Shown here piece after piece: positions 53,231-62,369 of a DNA stretch of 64,000 bases. The notes beneath the pieces were generated by a model. The model was not told the origin of the DNA and ran no database searches. It worked only from the letters and a program-made list of their open reading frames with translations. Each line of letters starts with the position of its first letter. The stretch's first letter is position 1. A program made the translations under genes and the position numbers. The DNA is from Gammaproteobacteria bacterium (GTDB lineage: Bacteria > Pseudomonadota > Gammaproteobacteria > Granulosicoccales > Granulosicoccaceae). Location: assembly GCA_002746645.1 (NCBI GenBank), contig PDPU01000023.1, positions 62,001 to 126,000 on the forward strand, read 5' to 3'.

Positions 53231-56200
53231 GTGAAAATCCAGAAGCTGCTCGTCGCCAACCGCTCGGAAATCGCCATTCGCGTGTTCCGTGCGGCGAACG
53301 AACTCGGCATTCGCACCGTTGCCGTCTGGGCCGAGGAAGACAAGCTCGCCTTGCACCGCTTCAAGGCCGACGAGGCCTACCAGATCGGTGCCGGTCCGCA
53401 TCTCGACGAGCCTCTGGGCCCGGTCGAGTCCTATCTCTCGATAGACGAGATCCTGCGCGTCGCGAAACTCTCGGGCGCCGATGCAATCCACCCCGGTTAC
53501 GGACTCCTGTCGGAAAGCCCGGAATTCGTCGACGCCTGCAACGCCGCCGGCATCGCCTTCATCGGCCCGACGGCCGAAACCATGCGCATGCTCGGCAACA
53601 AGGTTTCGGCACGGGAGCTGGCGGTATCCGCCGGGGTTCCGGTGGTGCCGGCAAGTGCCCCCATTCCCGACGACGAAGCGCGCATGCGCGCCATGGCGCG
53701 TGAGGTCGGCTACCCGATCATGCTGAAGGCGTCCTGGGGCGGTGGTGGCCGCGGCATGCGTACCATTCGCGGCGAGGACGAGGTTACCCGTGAAGTCGAC
53801 GAGGCGAGACGCGAAGCACGTGCTGCCTTCGGCAAGGACGAACTCTATTTCGAAAAGCTGGTAGAGCGCGCGCGCCACGTCGAAGTACAGGTGCTCGGTG
53901 ACCGCCATGGCAACGCCGTGCATCTCTTCGAACGCGACTGCAGCATCCAGCGTCGCAACCAGAAAGTGGTCGAGCGCGCCCCCTCACCCTACCTTGACGA
54001 GTCTCAGCGCGAGGAACTCTGCGGCTACGCGCTGAAGATCGCCCATGCCAGCAACTATCTCGGCGCCGGCACCATGGAATTCCTGATGGATGCCGATACC
54101 GGCGCGTTCTACTTCATCGAAGTGAACCCGCGCGTCCAGGTCGAACACACGGTCACCGAGGAAGTCACCGGCGTCGACATCATCAAGGCGCAGATCCACC
54201 TCATCGAAGGCGCCAGAATCGGCACGGCGGAATCGGGTGTACCGGCGCAGGACGAACTGCAACTCCATGGTCATGCGCTGCAGTGCCGCATCACCACCGA
54301 GGACCCCGAGCAGAACTTCATCCCCGACTACGGGCGCATCACCGCCTACCGCGGCGCTTCGGGCTTCGGCATCCGTCTCGACGGCGGCACCGCCTACTCC
54401 GGCGCCATCATCAACCGCTTCTACGATCCGCTGCTGGAGAAGGTCACGGCCTGGGCACCCACGACCGACGAGGCCATCCGCCGCATGGACCGCGCACTCA
54501 GGGAGTTCCGCATCCGTGGCGTGGCAACCAACCTCACCTTTCTCGAAAACGTCATCGGCCACCCGACCTTCCGTGACAACAGCTACACCACGCGTTTCAT
54601 CGACACGCATCCCGAACTGTTCCAGCAGGTCAAGCGCCGCGACCGCGCCACCCGGCTCCTGCAGTACATCGCCGATGTCAGCGTCAACGGCCACCCCGAA
54701 ACGCGGGATCGTCGCGAGCCTCGCATCGACGCCCTCGCACCCGAGCCGCCCTGGTTCGACAAGGAACGCCAGCCCGGCACCCGCGACAGGCTCGACGAAC
54801 TCGGTGCGGAAGGTTTCGCCCGATGGCTGCGGAACGAAAAGCGTGTGCTGATTACCGACACCACCATGCGCGACGCACACCAGTCACTGCTGGCCACGCG
54901 CATGCGCACCTTCGACATGGTGCGCATCGGCGAAGCCTATTCGCGTGCCCTGCCGGAGCTTCTCTCGCTCGAATGCTGGGGCGGCGCCACCTTCGACGTG
55001 TCGATGCGCTTCCTGACCGAAGACCCCTGGGAGCGCCTTGCACTGATTCGCGAGAAGGTGCCGAACATCCTCACGCAGATGCTCATTCGCGGCGCCAACG
55101 GCGTCGGCTACACCAACTATTCCGACAACGTCGTGCAGCACTTCGTGGCGCAGGCGGCCGATGCCGGCATGGATCTCTTCCGCGTGTTCGACTGCTTCAA
55201 CTGGGTCGACAACATGCGCGTGACCATGGATGCCGTGAACGAGGCGGGCAAGATCTGCGAAGCAACCATCTGCTACACCGGCGACATGCTCGACGAACGT
55301 GCCGGAAACAAGTACACGCTCGACTACTACCTCGGGCTGGCACGCGAACTCGAACAGGCCGGTGCGCACATTCTCTGCATCAAGGACATGGCGGGGCTCA
55401 TGCGTCCGGACGTCGCCCGCAGCCTCTTCCCGGCGCTGCGCGACACCACGCACCTGCCCGTGCATTTCCACACGCACGACACCTCCGGCATCGCGGCCGC
55501 CACCGTACTCGCCGCCGTCGAATCGGGCGTGGATGCCGTCGATGCCGCCATGGACGCCCTGTCCGGCAACACGTCCCAGCCCTGTCTTGGTTCGATCGTG
55601 ACCGCGCTCGTGCACAGCGAACGAAACCCCGGGCTCGACTGGAACGCCATCGAGCGGATCTCCTTCTACTGGGAAGCCGTGCGCGAGCAGTACGCCGCCT
55701 TCGAAAGTGATCTGAAAGGCCCGGCCTCGGAAGTCTATCTGCATGAAATGCCCGGTGGTCAGTTCACCAACCTCAAGGCCCAGGCGCGCTCGCTCGGGCT
55801 CGAATCACGCTGGCATGAGGTCGCGCGCATGTACAGCGACGTCAACCAGCTCTTCGGGGATATCGTCAAGGTCACGCCCTCTTCCAAGGTCGTCGGCGAC
55901 ATGGCGCTGATGATGCTCTCGCAGGATCTTGCCATCGAGGACGTGAAGAACCCCGACAAGGAGATCGCCTTCCCCGATTCGGTGGTATCGATGATGCGCG
56001 GAGAACTCGGCCAGGTCACCGGTGGTTTTCCTCCCGAGATACAGGCACGGGTGCTGAAGGGCGAAGCGCCTCTCGAAGAACGGGCAGGCGCCACGATGGC
56101 CCCGGTCGATCTCGACGCACGCCGCAAGGAGGTGGCGGATCTCGTGCAACGACGTGAAGCCACCGAATACGACCTCGCCTCCTACAACATGTACCCAAAG

Positions 56201-56710
56201 GTGTTCAGCGACTATGCTCGCGCTCACGACACCTACGGTCCGGTTCACACCCTCCCTACTCCCGTTTATTTCTATGGCATGAAACCCGGCGAGGAGATGC
56301 TCGTCGACATCGACGAAGGCAAGACGCTGGTCATTCGCTGTGCTGCCGTGGGTGAGACCAACGAAGACGGCATGGTGCGTGTGTTCTTCGAATTGAACGG
56401 CCAGCCGCGCTCGATTCAGGTGCCCGATCGCATCCACGGCGCGGTTGAAGAGGTGCAGCGCGCCAGGGCCGAAGCCGACAACCCGCTGCATGTCGGTGCG
56501 CCGATGCCCGGCGTGGTCTCGACAGTGGCCGTACAGCAGGGGCAGGAGGTTGCCGAGGGCGATGTGCTGCTGTCGATCGAGGCGATGAAGATGGAAACCG
56601 CGATCTATGCCGAAACCGCCGGCACGGTGGCCGAGTTGCTTGTTGCACCCGGCGCGCGAATCGATGCCAAGGACCTGCTGGTGCGCCTGGAAACCAGTGC
56701 CGGTTCCTGA
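53231..56710 (+). CDS. pyc: Pyruvate carboxylase
   Basis: 1159 residues from a GTG at 53231, chosen for ggag seven bases upstream. Single-chain enzyme that carboxylates pyruvate to oxaloacetate. Biotin carboxylase domain: LLVANRSEIAIRVFRAA, HPGYGLLSESPEF, MLKASWGGGGRGMR and FIEVNPRVQVEHTVTEE. Carboxyltransferase domain from about 540: ITDTTMRDAHQSLLATRMR, ECWGGATFDVSMRF, ICYTGDM, KDMAGLMRP and HFHTHDTSG. Biotinyl domain at the end: GAPMPGVVSTV and IEAMKMETAI with the biotinylated Lys. All domains are present at the normal length. Anaplerosis from three-carbon substrates. Confidence 0.97.
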   Translation: MKIQKLLVANRSEIAIRVFRAANELGIRTVAVWAEEDKLALHRFKADEAYQIGAGPHLDEPLGPVESYLSIDEILRVAKLSGADAIHPGYGLLSESPEFVDACNAAGIAFIGPTAETMRMLGNKVSARELAVSAGVPVVPASAPIPDDEARMRAMAREVGYPIMLKASWGGGGRGMRTIRGEDEVTREVDEARREARAAFGKDELYFEKLVERARHVEVQVLGDRHGNAVHLFERDCSIQRRNQKVVERAPSPYLDESQREELCGYALKIAHASNYLGAGTMEFLMDADTGAFYFIEVNPRVQVEHTVTEEVTGVDIIKAQIHLIEGARIGTAESGVPAQDELQLHGHALQCRITTEDPEQNFIPDYGRITAYRGASGFGIRLDGGTAYSGAIINRFYDPLLEKVTAWAPTTDEAIRRMDRALREFRIRGVATNLTFLENVIGHPTFRDNSYTTRFIDTHPELFQQVKRRDRATRLLQYIADVSVNGHPETRDRREPRIDALAPEPPWFDKERQPGTRDRLDELGAEGFARWLRNEKRVLITDTTMRDAHQSLLATRMRTFDMVRIGEAYSRALPELLSLECWGGATFDVSMRFLTEDPWERLALIREKVPNILTQMLIRGANGVGYTNYSDNVVQHFVAQAADAGMDLFRVFDCFNWVDNMRVTMDAVNEAGKICEATICYTGDMLDERAGNKYTLDYYLGLARELEQAGAHILCIKDMAGLMRPDVARSLFPALRDTTHLPVHFHTHDTSGIAAATVLAAVESGVDAVDAAMDALSGNTSQPCLGSIVTALVHSERNPGLDWNAIERISFYWEAVREQYAAFESDLKGPASEVYLHEMPGGQFTNLKAQARSLGLESRWHEVARMYSDVNQLFGDIVKVTPSSKVVGDMALMMLSQDLAIEDVKNPDKEIAFPDSVVSMMRGELGQVTGGFPPEIQARVLKGEAPLEERAGATMAPVDLDARRKEVADLVQRREATEYDLASYNMYPKVFSDYARAHDTYGPVHTLPTPVYFYGMKPGEEMLVDIDEGKTLVIRCAAVGETNEDGMVRVFFELNGQPRSIQVPDRIHGAVEEVQRARAEADNPLHVGAPMPGVVSTVAVQQGQEVAEGDVLLSIEAMKMETAIYAETAGTVAELLVAPGARIDAKDLLVRLETSAGS

Positions 56711-56714
56711 AGCA

Positions 56715-56748
56715 CGGGAAGGCCGAAGCATCCGCCCCGGCCTTCCCG
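56715..56748 (+). terminator. Hairpin terminator after pyruvate carboxylase
   Basis: An 11-bp perfect stem (cgggaaggccg with cggccttcccg) around a 12-base loop begins five bases after the stop codon. There is no T-tract, so it may stabilise the mRNA end or end transcription with Rho. Confidence 0.65.
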
Positions 56749-56749
56749 C

Positions 56750-56792
56750 TGACTGACACATCCGAATGACTGACGCACCAGAATGACTGCCC
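56750..56792. repeat. 17-bp tandem repeat after pyruvate carboxylase
   Basis: tgactgacacatccgaa and tgactgacgcaccagaa, followed by tgactgccc, directly after the hairpin. A further pair, ggtactcgcgaagg and ggtattcgcaaagg, lies at about 56840-56870. Confidence 0.8.
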
Positions 56793-56885
56793 CCGAATCG
56801 AGCAGATCAGCTCTGCCCGGTCGGGAGAAAAGCCATCAGCGGTACTCGCGAAGGGGTATTCGCAAAGGAAGAGTCCTCGTCGGTA

Positions 56886-58103
56886 TCAGCGATACTCGAC
56901 CACCACCTGCTCGCCGTCCTTGACTTCCAGGACCTTGTAGGCGCCCGCAGTTTCGCCCGCTTCGTTCATTTCCACATTGGTGACACCGACATAATCGATG
57001 TCGCCGCCATCGGCGATGATCTGCAGTGCCTTGTCGAGTTCACCGGCATGGATCGGCTCGCCCGGCGCATTGGCCAGTTCCATGATGGCATCGCGAACCG
57101 CTTCACCATCGGTACCGCCGGCCTTCTGGATGCCCAGCAGCAGCAGCGCGGCCGCATCGTAGGATTCGCCGATGTAGGGGCCGCCGGCCTCGAACCCGGC
57201 TTCCTCGACCAGGGCCGGGAACGGGCTGTCACCATCTTCCTCGACACCGGCGAGTGTGGTCACGAAACCTTCGATGTCTTCACCCAGTGCTGCGACGAGT
57301 GAGCTGCCGACCATGCCATCACCACCATAGAAATTCGTGAAGGCGTCGGTGTCGATCGACGCCTGGATGATGCCCTTGCCCCCCTGGTCGACGTAACCGA
57401 GCACGACGAGGTCTTCGGCACCCGCAGCAGACAGCGCCGCGACTTCCGCGGTGTAGTCGGCCTTGCCGTCTTCGTGAGCAGCCGAAATCGCGACCTTGCC
57501 GCCAGCGGCTTCGAAGGCAGCCGCAAAGGCATCGGCGAAACCCTTGCCGTAGTCGTTGTTGGTGTAGGAAACCGCGACTTCTTCTACACCTCGTTCACGC
57601 AGCACTTCGGCGAGGATCTGACCCTGACGCGCATCGGACGGAACCGTGCGGAAGAAGTAACCATTGTCTTTCAGCTCGCTCAATGCCGGTGCAGTGGCCG
57701 ACGGCGAGATCATCGGCAAGCCATTCGGCACCGCCACGTTGCTGGCAACGGCCGTGGTCACGCCCGAGCAGTCGGAACCCATCAGCACGTCGATCCTGTC
57801 GGAGGTGACGAGGCGTTCGGCCGCGGCAGTGGCGGCGCCCGAATCCACGCAGGTGCTGTCGGCGCGTGTGACCTCGACAACACGACCGCCGAGGAGTTTG
57901 CCACTGGCGTTGACTTCGTTGACGGCGATCTCGGCGCCACCTGCCATGCCCGGCGTAAGTGACTCGATCGGGCCGGTGAAGCCGAGCATGATGCCCATCC
58001 TGACGGGATCGTCCTCCGCCTGGGCGACCGAGATGGCGAGGCCGCTGGCCAGAGCAACGGCAATCGCGGCATGCGTGGCACGAGATACGGAACGATACTG
58101 CAT
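56886..58103 (-). CDS. Periplasmic branched-chain-amino-acid-type ABC substrate-binding protein
   Basis: 405 residues with a clear signal peptide (AIAVALASGLAISVAQA, cleavage before ED). VRMGIMLGFTGPIESLTPGM, GGAEIAVNEVNASG, SPSATAPALSELKDNGYFFRTVPSDARQG, YTNNDYGKGFADAF and ESYDAAALLLLGIQKAGG are LivJ-family (Peripla_BP_6) landmarks. Ligands of this family include branched-chain amino acids, amides and aromatic acids. No permease or ATPase genes adjoin it, so its transporter is elsewhere. Two Cys (ADSTCVD, GSDCSG) may form a disulphide. It is downstream of soxG on the same strand, 152 bases away. Confidence 0.9.
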   Translation of the reverse strand: MQYRSVSRATHAAIAVALASGLAISVAQAEDDPVRMGIMLGFTGPIESLTPGMAGGAEIAVNEVNASGKLLGGRVVEVTRADSTCVDSGAATAAAERLVTSDRIDVLMGSDCSGVTTAVASNVAVPNGLPMISPSATAPALSELKDNGYFFRTVPSDARQGQILAEVLRERGVEEVAVSYTNNDYGKGFADAFAAAFEAAGGKVAISAAHEDGKADYTAEVAALSAAGAEDLVVLGYVDQGGKGIIQASIDTDAFTNFYGGDGMVGSSLVAALGEDIEGFVTTLAGVEEDGDSPFPALVEEAGFEAGGPYIGESYDAAALLLLGIQKAGGTDGEAVRDAIMELANAPGEPIHAGELDKALQIIADGGDIDYVGVTNVEMNEAGETAGAYKVLEVKDGEQVVVEYR

Positions 58104-58255
58104 GTCGACTATTCTCCCTTGTAACGTAAGGCGATCATGTTAACCCAGAGCCTGCATCGACGTGGGCTGACGTGTTCGCCGGCAAGCGCCAGCATGCACT
58201 CGCTGGACACGCATGCTGACTGAATGCGTATGCCAACTGAAGACGCACGATGATC

Positions 58256-58858
58256 TCAGGTTGTCTGCCAACCGTACTCACCCGCGGCATCCACGAGCCA
58301 GTGCCAGACATAGTCGGCAAAACTGCGTCGCACGATCAACTCGAAGGCGTCGTCATCGAGCGCGCGCAGGCACAGCTGCGATTTCGAGAGCATCGTGCTG
58401 ACGACCTTGCCGGGCGGCAGGTGCGCCGCGTCGACAGGATAGGGCACGCTCTTCATCAGTACCTCGCGCGCCTTGCTGCCTTCGAGCCGCATGAATTCGT
58501 AACCGGACGAGAGATCGACGAGTGCCACCGAGGCGTCGATGGCGTCACGGAGCTTCGCCAGGGTGCTGTCGGCGGCGTCGAAGGGCAGACTCAGCCACCA
58601 TTCGTCGGGAGAAATCCAGCGCAGACAATACTCGCCCCTGGCAACGCTCTGCAGCTTGTCCGGCAGATCGAGTTCACAGACCGAGCGCAAGCCGGCGGCA
58701 AGCGCGTCGCGAACCTCGTCCCGTGCACGCAGCACGAGCAGTCCGTGTGCGCCCAGTGGCGTGAATTGCACACCGGCCCCGTCGCCCGGGCTTGCGCCAG
58801 CCGTCGAACGCGCAAGCGATTGCCACACCGATACCGGTGTCAAGCTGGCTGTACTCAT
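58256..58858 (-). CDS. soxG: Sarcosine oxidase gamma subunit
   Basis: 200 residues; SoxG is the third large chain of the heterotetrameric enzyme and helps hold the covalent flavin site. Visible family segments: LRWISPDEWWLSLPF, DLSSGYEFMRLEGSKAREVLMKSVPYPVDAAHLPPGKV, FELIVRRSFADYVWHWL. The start codon overlaps the soxA stop as ATGA, so the two are coupled. It ends the soxBDAG group. Full length. Confidence 0.9.
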   Translation of the reverse strand: MSTASLTPVSVWQSLARSTAGASPGDGAGVQFTPLGAHGLLVLRARDEVRDALAAGLRSVCELDLPDKLQSVARGEYCLRWISPDEWWLSLPFDAADSTLAKLRDAIDASVALVDLSSGYEFMRLEGSKAREVLMKSVPYPVDAAHLPPGKVVSTMLSKSQLCLRALDDDAFELIVRRSFADYVWHWLVDAAGEYGWQTT

Positions 58859-61800
58859 GACTGCGCCCTCTCACCTTTGGGATCGTAGAACTGGGTGGAG
58901 ACGATCTCCGCCTCGACGGTGCGTCCGTCGGCGAGCGGGAACCAGACCTTCTCGCCCATGCGTGACAGGCCGCCCTTGATGACCGCCATGGCGATACTGC
59001 GCCCGAGTATCTCGCTGTAGTAACTCGAGGTCACGTGCCCGACCATGGTCATCGGGATCGCCTGCTGCGGATCGAATACCGCCTGCGCACCTTCGGGCAA
59101 GACATCGTCGGGGTTGGTCGTGGACAGACCGACCAGTTGCTTGCGGTTCTCCCGCAGACAGTCTTCGCGCTGCATGCCACGCTTGCCGATGAAACTGAAG
59201 GGCTTGTCGTACTTGACCGCCCAGCCATGGTTGATGTCTGCGGGCGTGAGCGATCCATCGGTATCCTGTCCGACGATGATGAAGCCCTTCTCGGCGCGCA
59301 GCACGTGCATGGTTTCCGTACCGTAGGGCGTGAGATCGTACTTCTCGCCCGCTGCACGAACGGCATCGTAAACCGCCGCACCGTACACCGCCGGTACGTT
59401 GATCTCGAAGGAAAGTTCACCCGTGAAGGAAATGCGGAAGACACGTGCCGGAGCACCCGCAACCGATGCCTCACGCCACTGCATGAAGCGGAAGGTGTCG
59501 GGGTCGAGATCGAGGTCGGTGAGTTCGCCCAGCAGTTTTCGACTGTCGGGCCCGGAGAGCGTGATCGTCGCCCATTGGTCGGTGACGCTCGTGAGGTACA
59601 CGTCGAGTTCGGGCCATTCGGTCTGCAGAAAGAGCTCGAGCCAGTTCAGCACGCTCGCCGCGCCGCCGGTGGTGGTCGTCATGTGAAAGTGGTTGTCATC
59701 GATGCAGGCGGTCACACCATCATCCATGACCATGCCGTCCTCGCCGCACATCAGCCCGTAACGACAGAATCCGGGCTTGAGCTTCGCCCAGGCATTGGTG
59801 TAGACACGACCGAGGAACTCGCGCGCGTCCCGGCCCTGGATGTCGATCTTGCCGAGCGTGGACGCATCCAGCACGGCAACACCCGTGCGCGCAGCACGCT
59901 GCTCGCGACGGATGGCCGTTGCCATGTCTTCGTTGCCGACAGGAAAGTACCAGGGACGGAGCCACTGGCCGACGTTCTCGAACTCGGCACCGTCTGCCTC
60001 GTGCTGCGTCTGCATCGGCGTGTGGCGACGGGGGTCGAAGAGGTCACCGACATGCGCACCTGCGACGACACCGAAACTCACGGGTGTGTAGTTCGGGCGG
60101 AATACGGTGGTACCGGTGTCGGCCATGCTCTGCCCGAGGGTACTGGCGACGATGGCCATGCCGTTGATGTTGCCGGTCTTGCCCTGATCGTTGCCGAAGC
60201 CCATTGCCGTATAGCGCTTGACGTGCTCGATCGACTCGAAGCCTTCGAGGGTCGAGACGACGATGCCCGCAGCGGTGACATCGTTCTGCTGATCGACGAA
60301 CTGCTTCGGAGCGCGCGTCACGGTCTTTGCGTGCGGCACGAGAAACAGCGGCATCATCTCGGCCACCTGTCGCTCGTCGCTGCTTGTGGTCGGGTTCAGC
60401 GACACCGACGGCGTGTCACCGGTGCCGGTGCCAGTGCCGGTGACTGTGGCGTCGGGCGTTCGCTCCTGCGGTGTGTTGTCGGCACCCGCAACAGGGCTCG
60501 CTGCCGCCTGCAGCCGCGCCTCGGCACCGCCCGGGTACCTGTCGGCAGTGGCATCCGCGGCCGCCTTGCCGGCACTGACGCCGGCAGACAGACAGCCGGC
60601 GAGCGTGTATTCGCCCGTGACGGCACCGGCGTCGAAGCGCAGGCCGTTGACGGCGGGTGCCGGTACGAAGCCCTGAATGTCGTCGTTCCAGACCGGTTTC
60701 GGCCCTGCATGGCAGGAGAGATGTACCGTGGGACTCCAGCCACCACTCGTTGCAATGGTGTCGCAGGCAAGCTCGGTGCTGTCACCGGCAAGGTGGGTGC
60801 CGCTGCTGTTGACCGGCGCCACGAGAGCGCCCGTGACGCGCTTCGTGCCGAGCGCTTCCATGACCACCGTGCCGGTCAGGATACGCAGGCCACGCTCGAC
60901 GGCCTCGTCGTGCGCAGCGCCTTCGGGCTCGCGACGGCTGTCGACGATCGCCACCACCTGACGCCCGGTATCGTTCCAGTCGAAGGCTGCCTGATAGCCC
61001 GAATCGTTGTTGGTCATGAGCACGAGCGACTCACCCGGCACCACGGCATGGCGCCGGATGTAACTCGATACGGCCGAGGCGAGCAGCACACCCGGCACGT
61101 CGTTGTTGCCGAAGACCAGCGGCCGCTCGATGGCGCCCGTGGCGAGCACGACGGCAGCCGCACGAACACGGTACAGGCGCTGACGCACTTCGCTGCCATC
61201 GACACTGAGGGCACGATGATCGGTGCGTCGCTCGACAAGCGTGAGGAAGTTGTGGTCGTGATAGCCGTTGACGGTCGTGCGCGGCAGCAGCATGACGTTC
61301 GGGCGCGAGGCGAGTTCGGCCAGCGCCTCCACGAGCCAGTCGGCGGCTGCCATGCCGTCGATGGATTCGGTACTGGCAAGGAGCGAACCGCCGAATTCGT
61401 CCTGTTCATCGGCCAGGACCACACCGGCCCCTTCGCGCGCGGCGGCGAGCGCCGCCATGATGCCCGCGGGGCCTGCACCGACGACCAGCACATCGGGATG
61501 CAGGTGCATGTGATCGTAGCGGTCGGGGTCGGAGGCCGGCGGCGTGCTGCCGAGGCCTGCTGCGCGCCGGATGAGCTTCTCGTAGTTCTCCCACTGACCT
61601 TTCGGGAACATGAAGGTCTTGTAGTAGAAACCGGGGCCCATGGCAGCCCCCGCAACGCGGCCCATCAACCCCTTCCAGTCGGTGTCGACACTCGGCCAGC
61701 CGTTGACGGCACGCGCTGCCAGCCCCTCGTAGAGCGGTTGCGTGGTCGCGCGCACGTTCGGCACCTCGCGCCCGTCGCCACTGCCGAGCTGCACGATGGC

Positions 61801-62031
61801 GTTGGGCTCTTCGACACCGGCGGTCACGATACCGCGCGGACGCCCGTACTTGAAACTGCGGCCGACGATATCGACACCGTTGGCCAGCAGCGCCGAGGCC
61901 AGCGTGTCGCCCTGGTAGCCCATGAGGCGGTGACCGTTCCAGGTGAAGGCGAGAGGCTTGCTGCGATCGATGCGTCCGCCCGAGGCGAGACGGTTGTGCT
62001 GGTTCAGCCCGAGCTTTTCTTGATTGATCAT
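58855..62031 (-). CDS. soxA: Sarcosine oxidase alpha subunit
   Basis: 1058 residues from ATG 62031 (MINQEKLGLN). SoxA binds NAD+ and tetrahydrofolate and takes the methyl group from sarcosine as formaldehyde/methylene-THF. N-terminal SFKYGRPRG and GVEEPNAIVQL; FAD/NAD domain VLVVGAGPAGIMAALAAAREG; second nucleotide site in SLVLMTNNDSGYQAAF; and a C-terminal GcvT-like folate domain with LDASTLGKIDIQGRDA and RVFRISFTGELSFEINV. Between about 500 and 560 lies a Thr/Gly/Pro-rich linker (VTGTGTGTGDTPS) that is repetitive in DNA and not typical of the family. The enzyme joins with SoxB, SoxD and SoxG. Confidence 0.95.
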   Translation of the reverse strand: MINQEKLGLNQHNRLASGGRIDRSKPLAFTWNGHRLMGYQGDTLASALLANGVDIVGRSFKYGRPRGIVTAGVEEPNAIVQLGSGDGREVPNVRATTQPLYEGLAARAVNGWPSVDTDWKGLMGRVAGAAMGPGFYYKTFMFPKGQWENYEKLIRRAAGLGSTPPASDPDRYDHMHLHPDVLVVGAGPAGIMAALAAAREGAGVVLADEQDEFGGSLLASTESIDGMAAADWLVEALAELASRPNVMLLPRTTVNGYHDHNFLTLVERRTDHRALSVDGSEVRQRLYRVRAAAVVLATGAIERPLVFGNNDVPGVLLASAVSSYIRRHAVVPGESLVLMTNNDSGYQAAFDWNDTGRQVVAIVDSRREPEGAAHDEAVERGLRILTGTVVMEALGTKRVTGALVAPVNSSGTHLAGDSTELACDTIATSGGWSPTVHLSCHAGPKPVWNDDIQGFVPAPAVNGLRFDAGAVTGEYTLAGCLSAGVSAGKAAADATADRYPGGAEARLQAAASPVAGADNTPQERTPDATVTGTGTGTGDTPSVSLNPTTSSDERQVAEMMPLFLVPHAKTVTRAPKQFVDQQNDVTAAGIVVSTLEGFESIEHVKRYTAMGFGNDQGKTGNINGMAIVASTLGQSMADTGTTVFRPNYTPVSFGVVAGAHVGDLFDPRRHTPMQTQHEADGAEFENVGQWLRPWYFPVGNEDMATAIRREQRAARTGVAVLDASTLGKIDIQGRDAREFLGRVYTNAWAKLKPGFCRYGLMCGEDGMVMDDGVTACIDDNHFHMTTTTGGAASVLNWLELFLQTEWPELDVYLTSVTDQWATITLSGPDSRKLLGELTDLDLDPDTFRFMQWREASVAGAPARVFRISFTGELSFEINVPAVYGAAVYDAVRAAGEKYDLTPYGTETMHVLRAEKGFIIVGQDTDGSLTPADINHGWAVKYDKPFSFIGKRGMQREDCLRENRKQLVGLSTTNPDDVLPEGAQAVFDPQQAIPMTMVGHVTSSYYSEILGRSIAMAVIKGGLSRMGEKVWFPLADGRTVEAEIVSTQFYDPKGERAQS

Positions 62032-62309
62032 GCGGCGGGTTCCTTCATTTCGCCGAGCTTCGCGGTGCGGAGAATCTCGTAGGTGAGCGTATCGCGTTCG
62101 ATGTGAAAGAACTTCCGGCAGCCTGCGGCATGCACCCAGAGTTCGTGATGGATGCCCCTGGGGTTGCTGCGGAGATAGATGTACTCGGCCCACTCGGCAT
62201 CGCTGCAGGCATCGGGGTCTGCGGGTCGCGCGATGTGTGCTTCACCCGCCGGGTGAAACTCTTCCTCTTCGCGCGCTTCGCCGCAATGGGGGCATTCGAT
62301 CAGGAACAT
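62028..62309 (-). CDS. soxD: Sarcosine oxidase delta subunit
   Basis: 93 residues, the small zinc-binding chain. MFLIECPHCGEA carries the CxxC, a late Cys sits in AAGCRKFF, and EWAEYIYLRSNPRGIHHELWVH is the SoxD core. The stop overlaps the soxA start as ATGA. Full length. Confidence 0.95.
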   Translation of the reverse strand: MFLIECPHCGEAREEEEFHPAGEAHIARPADPDACSDAEWAEYIYLRSNPRGIHHELWVHAAGCRKFFHIERDTLTYEILRTAKLGEMKEPAA

Positions 62310-62369
62310 GGTGTTGAATCTCTGGTAAGGAAGGGTTCGCCGGGACGGCAGACCGTTGCGACGCAGCGG

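Noticed and set aside
59035..62082. 1015-codon open frame on the plus strand opposite soxA
   Set aside because: Composition (His/Arg/Asp/Val-rich, no motifs) is that of an antisense frame of a GC-rich gene; soxA opposite is fully recognisable.
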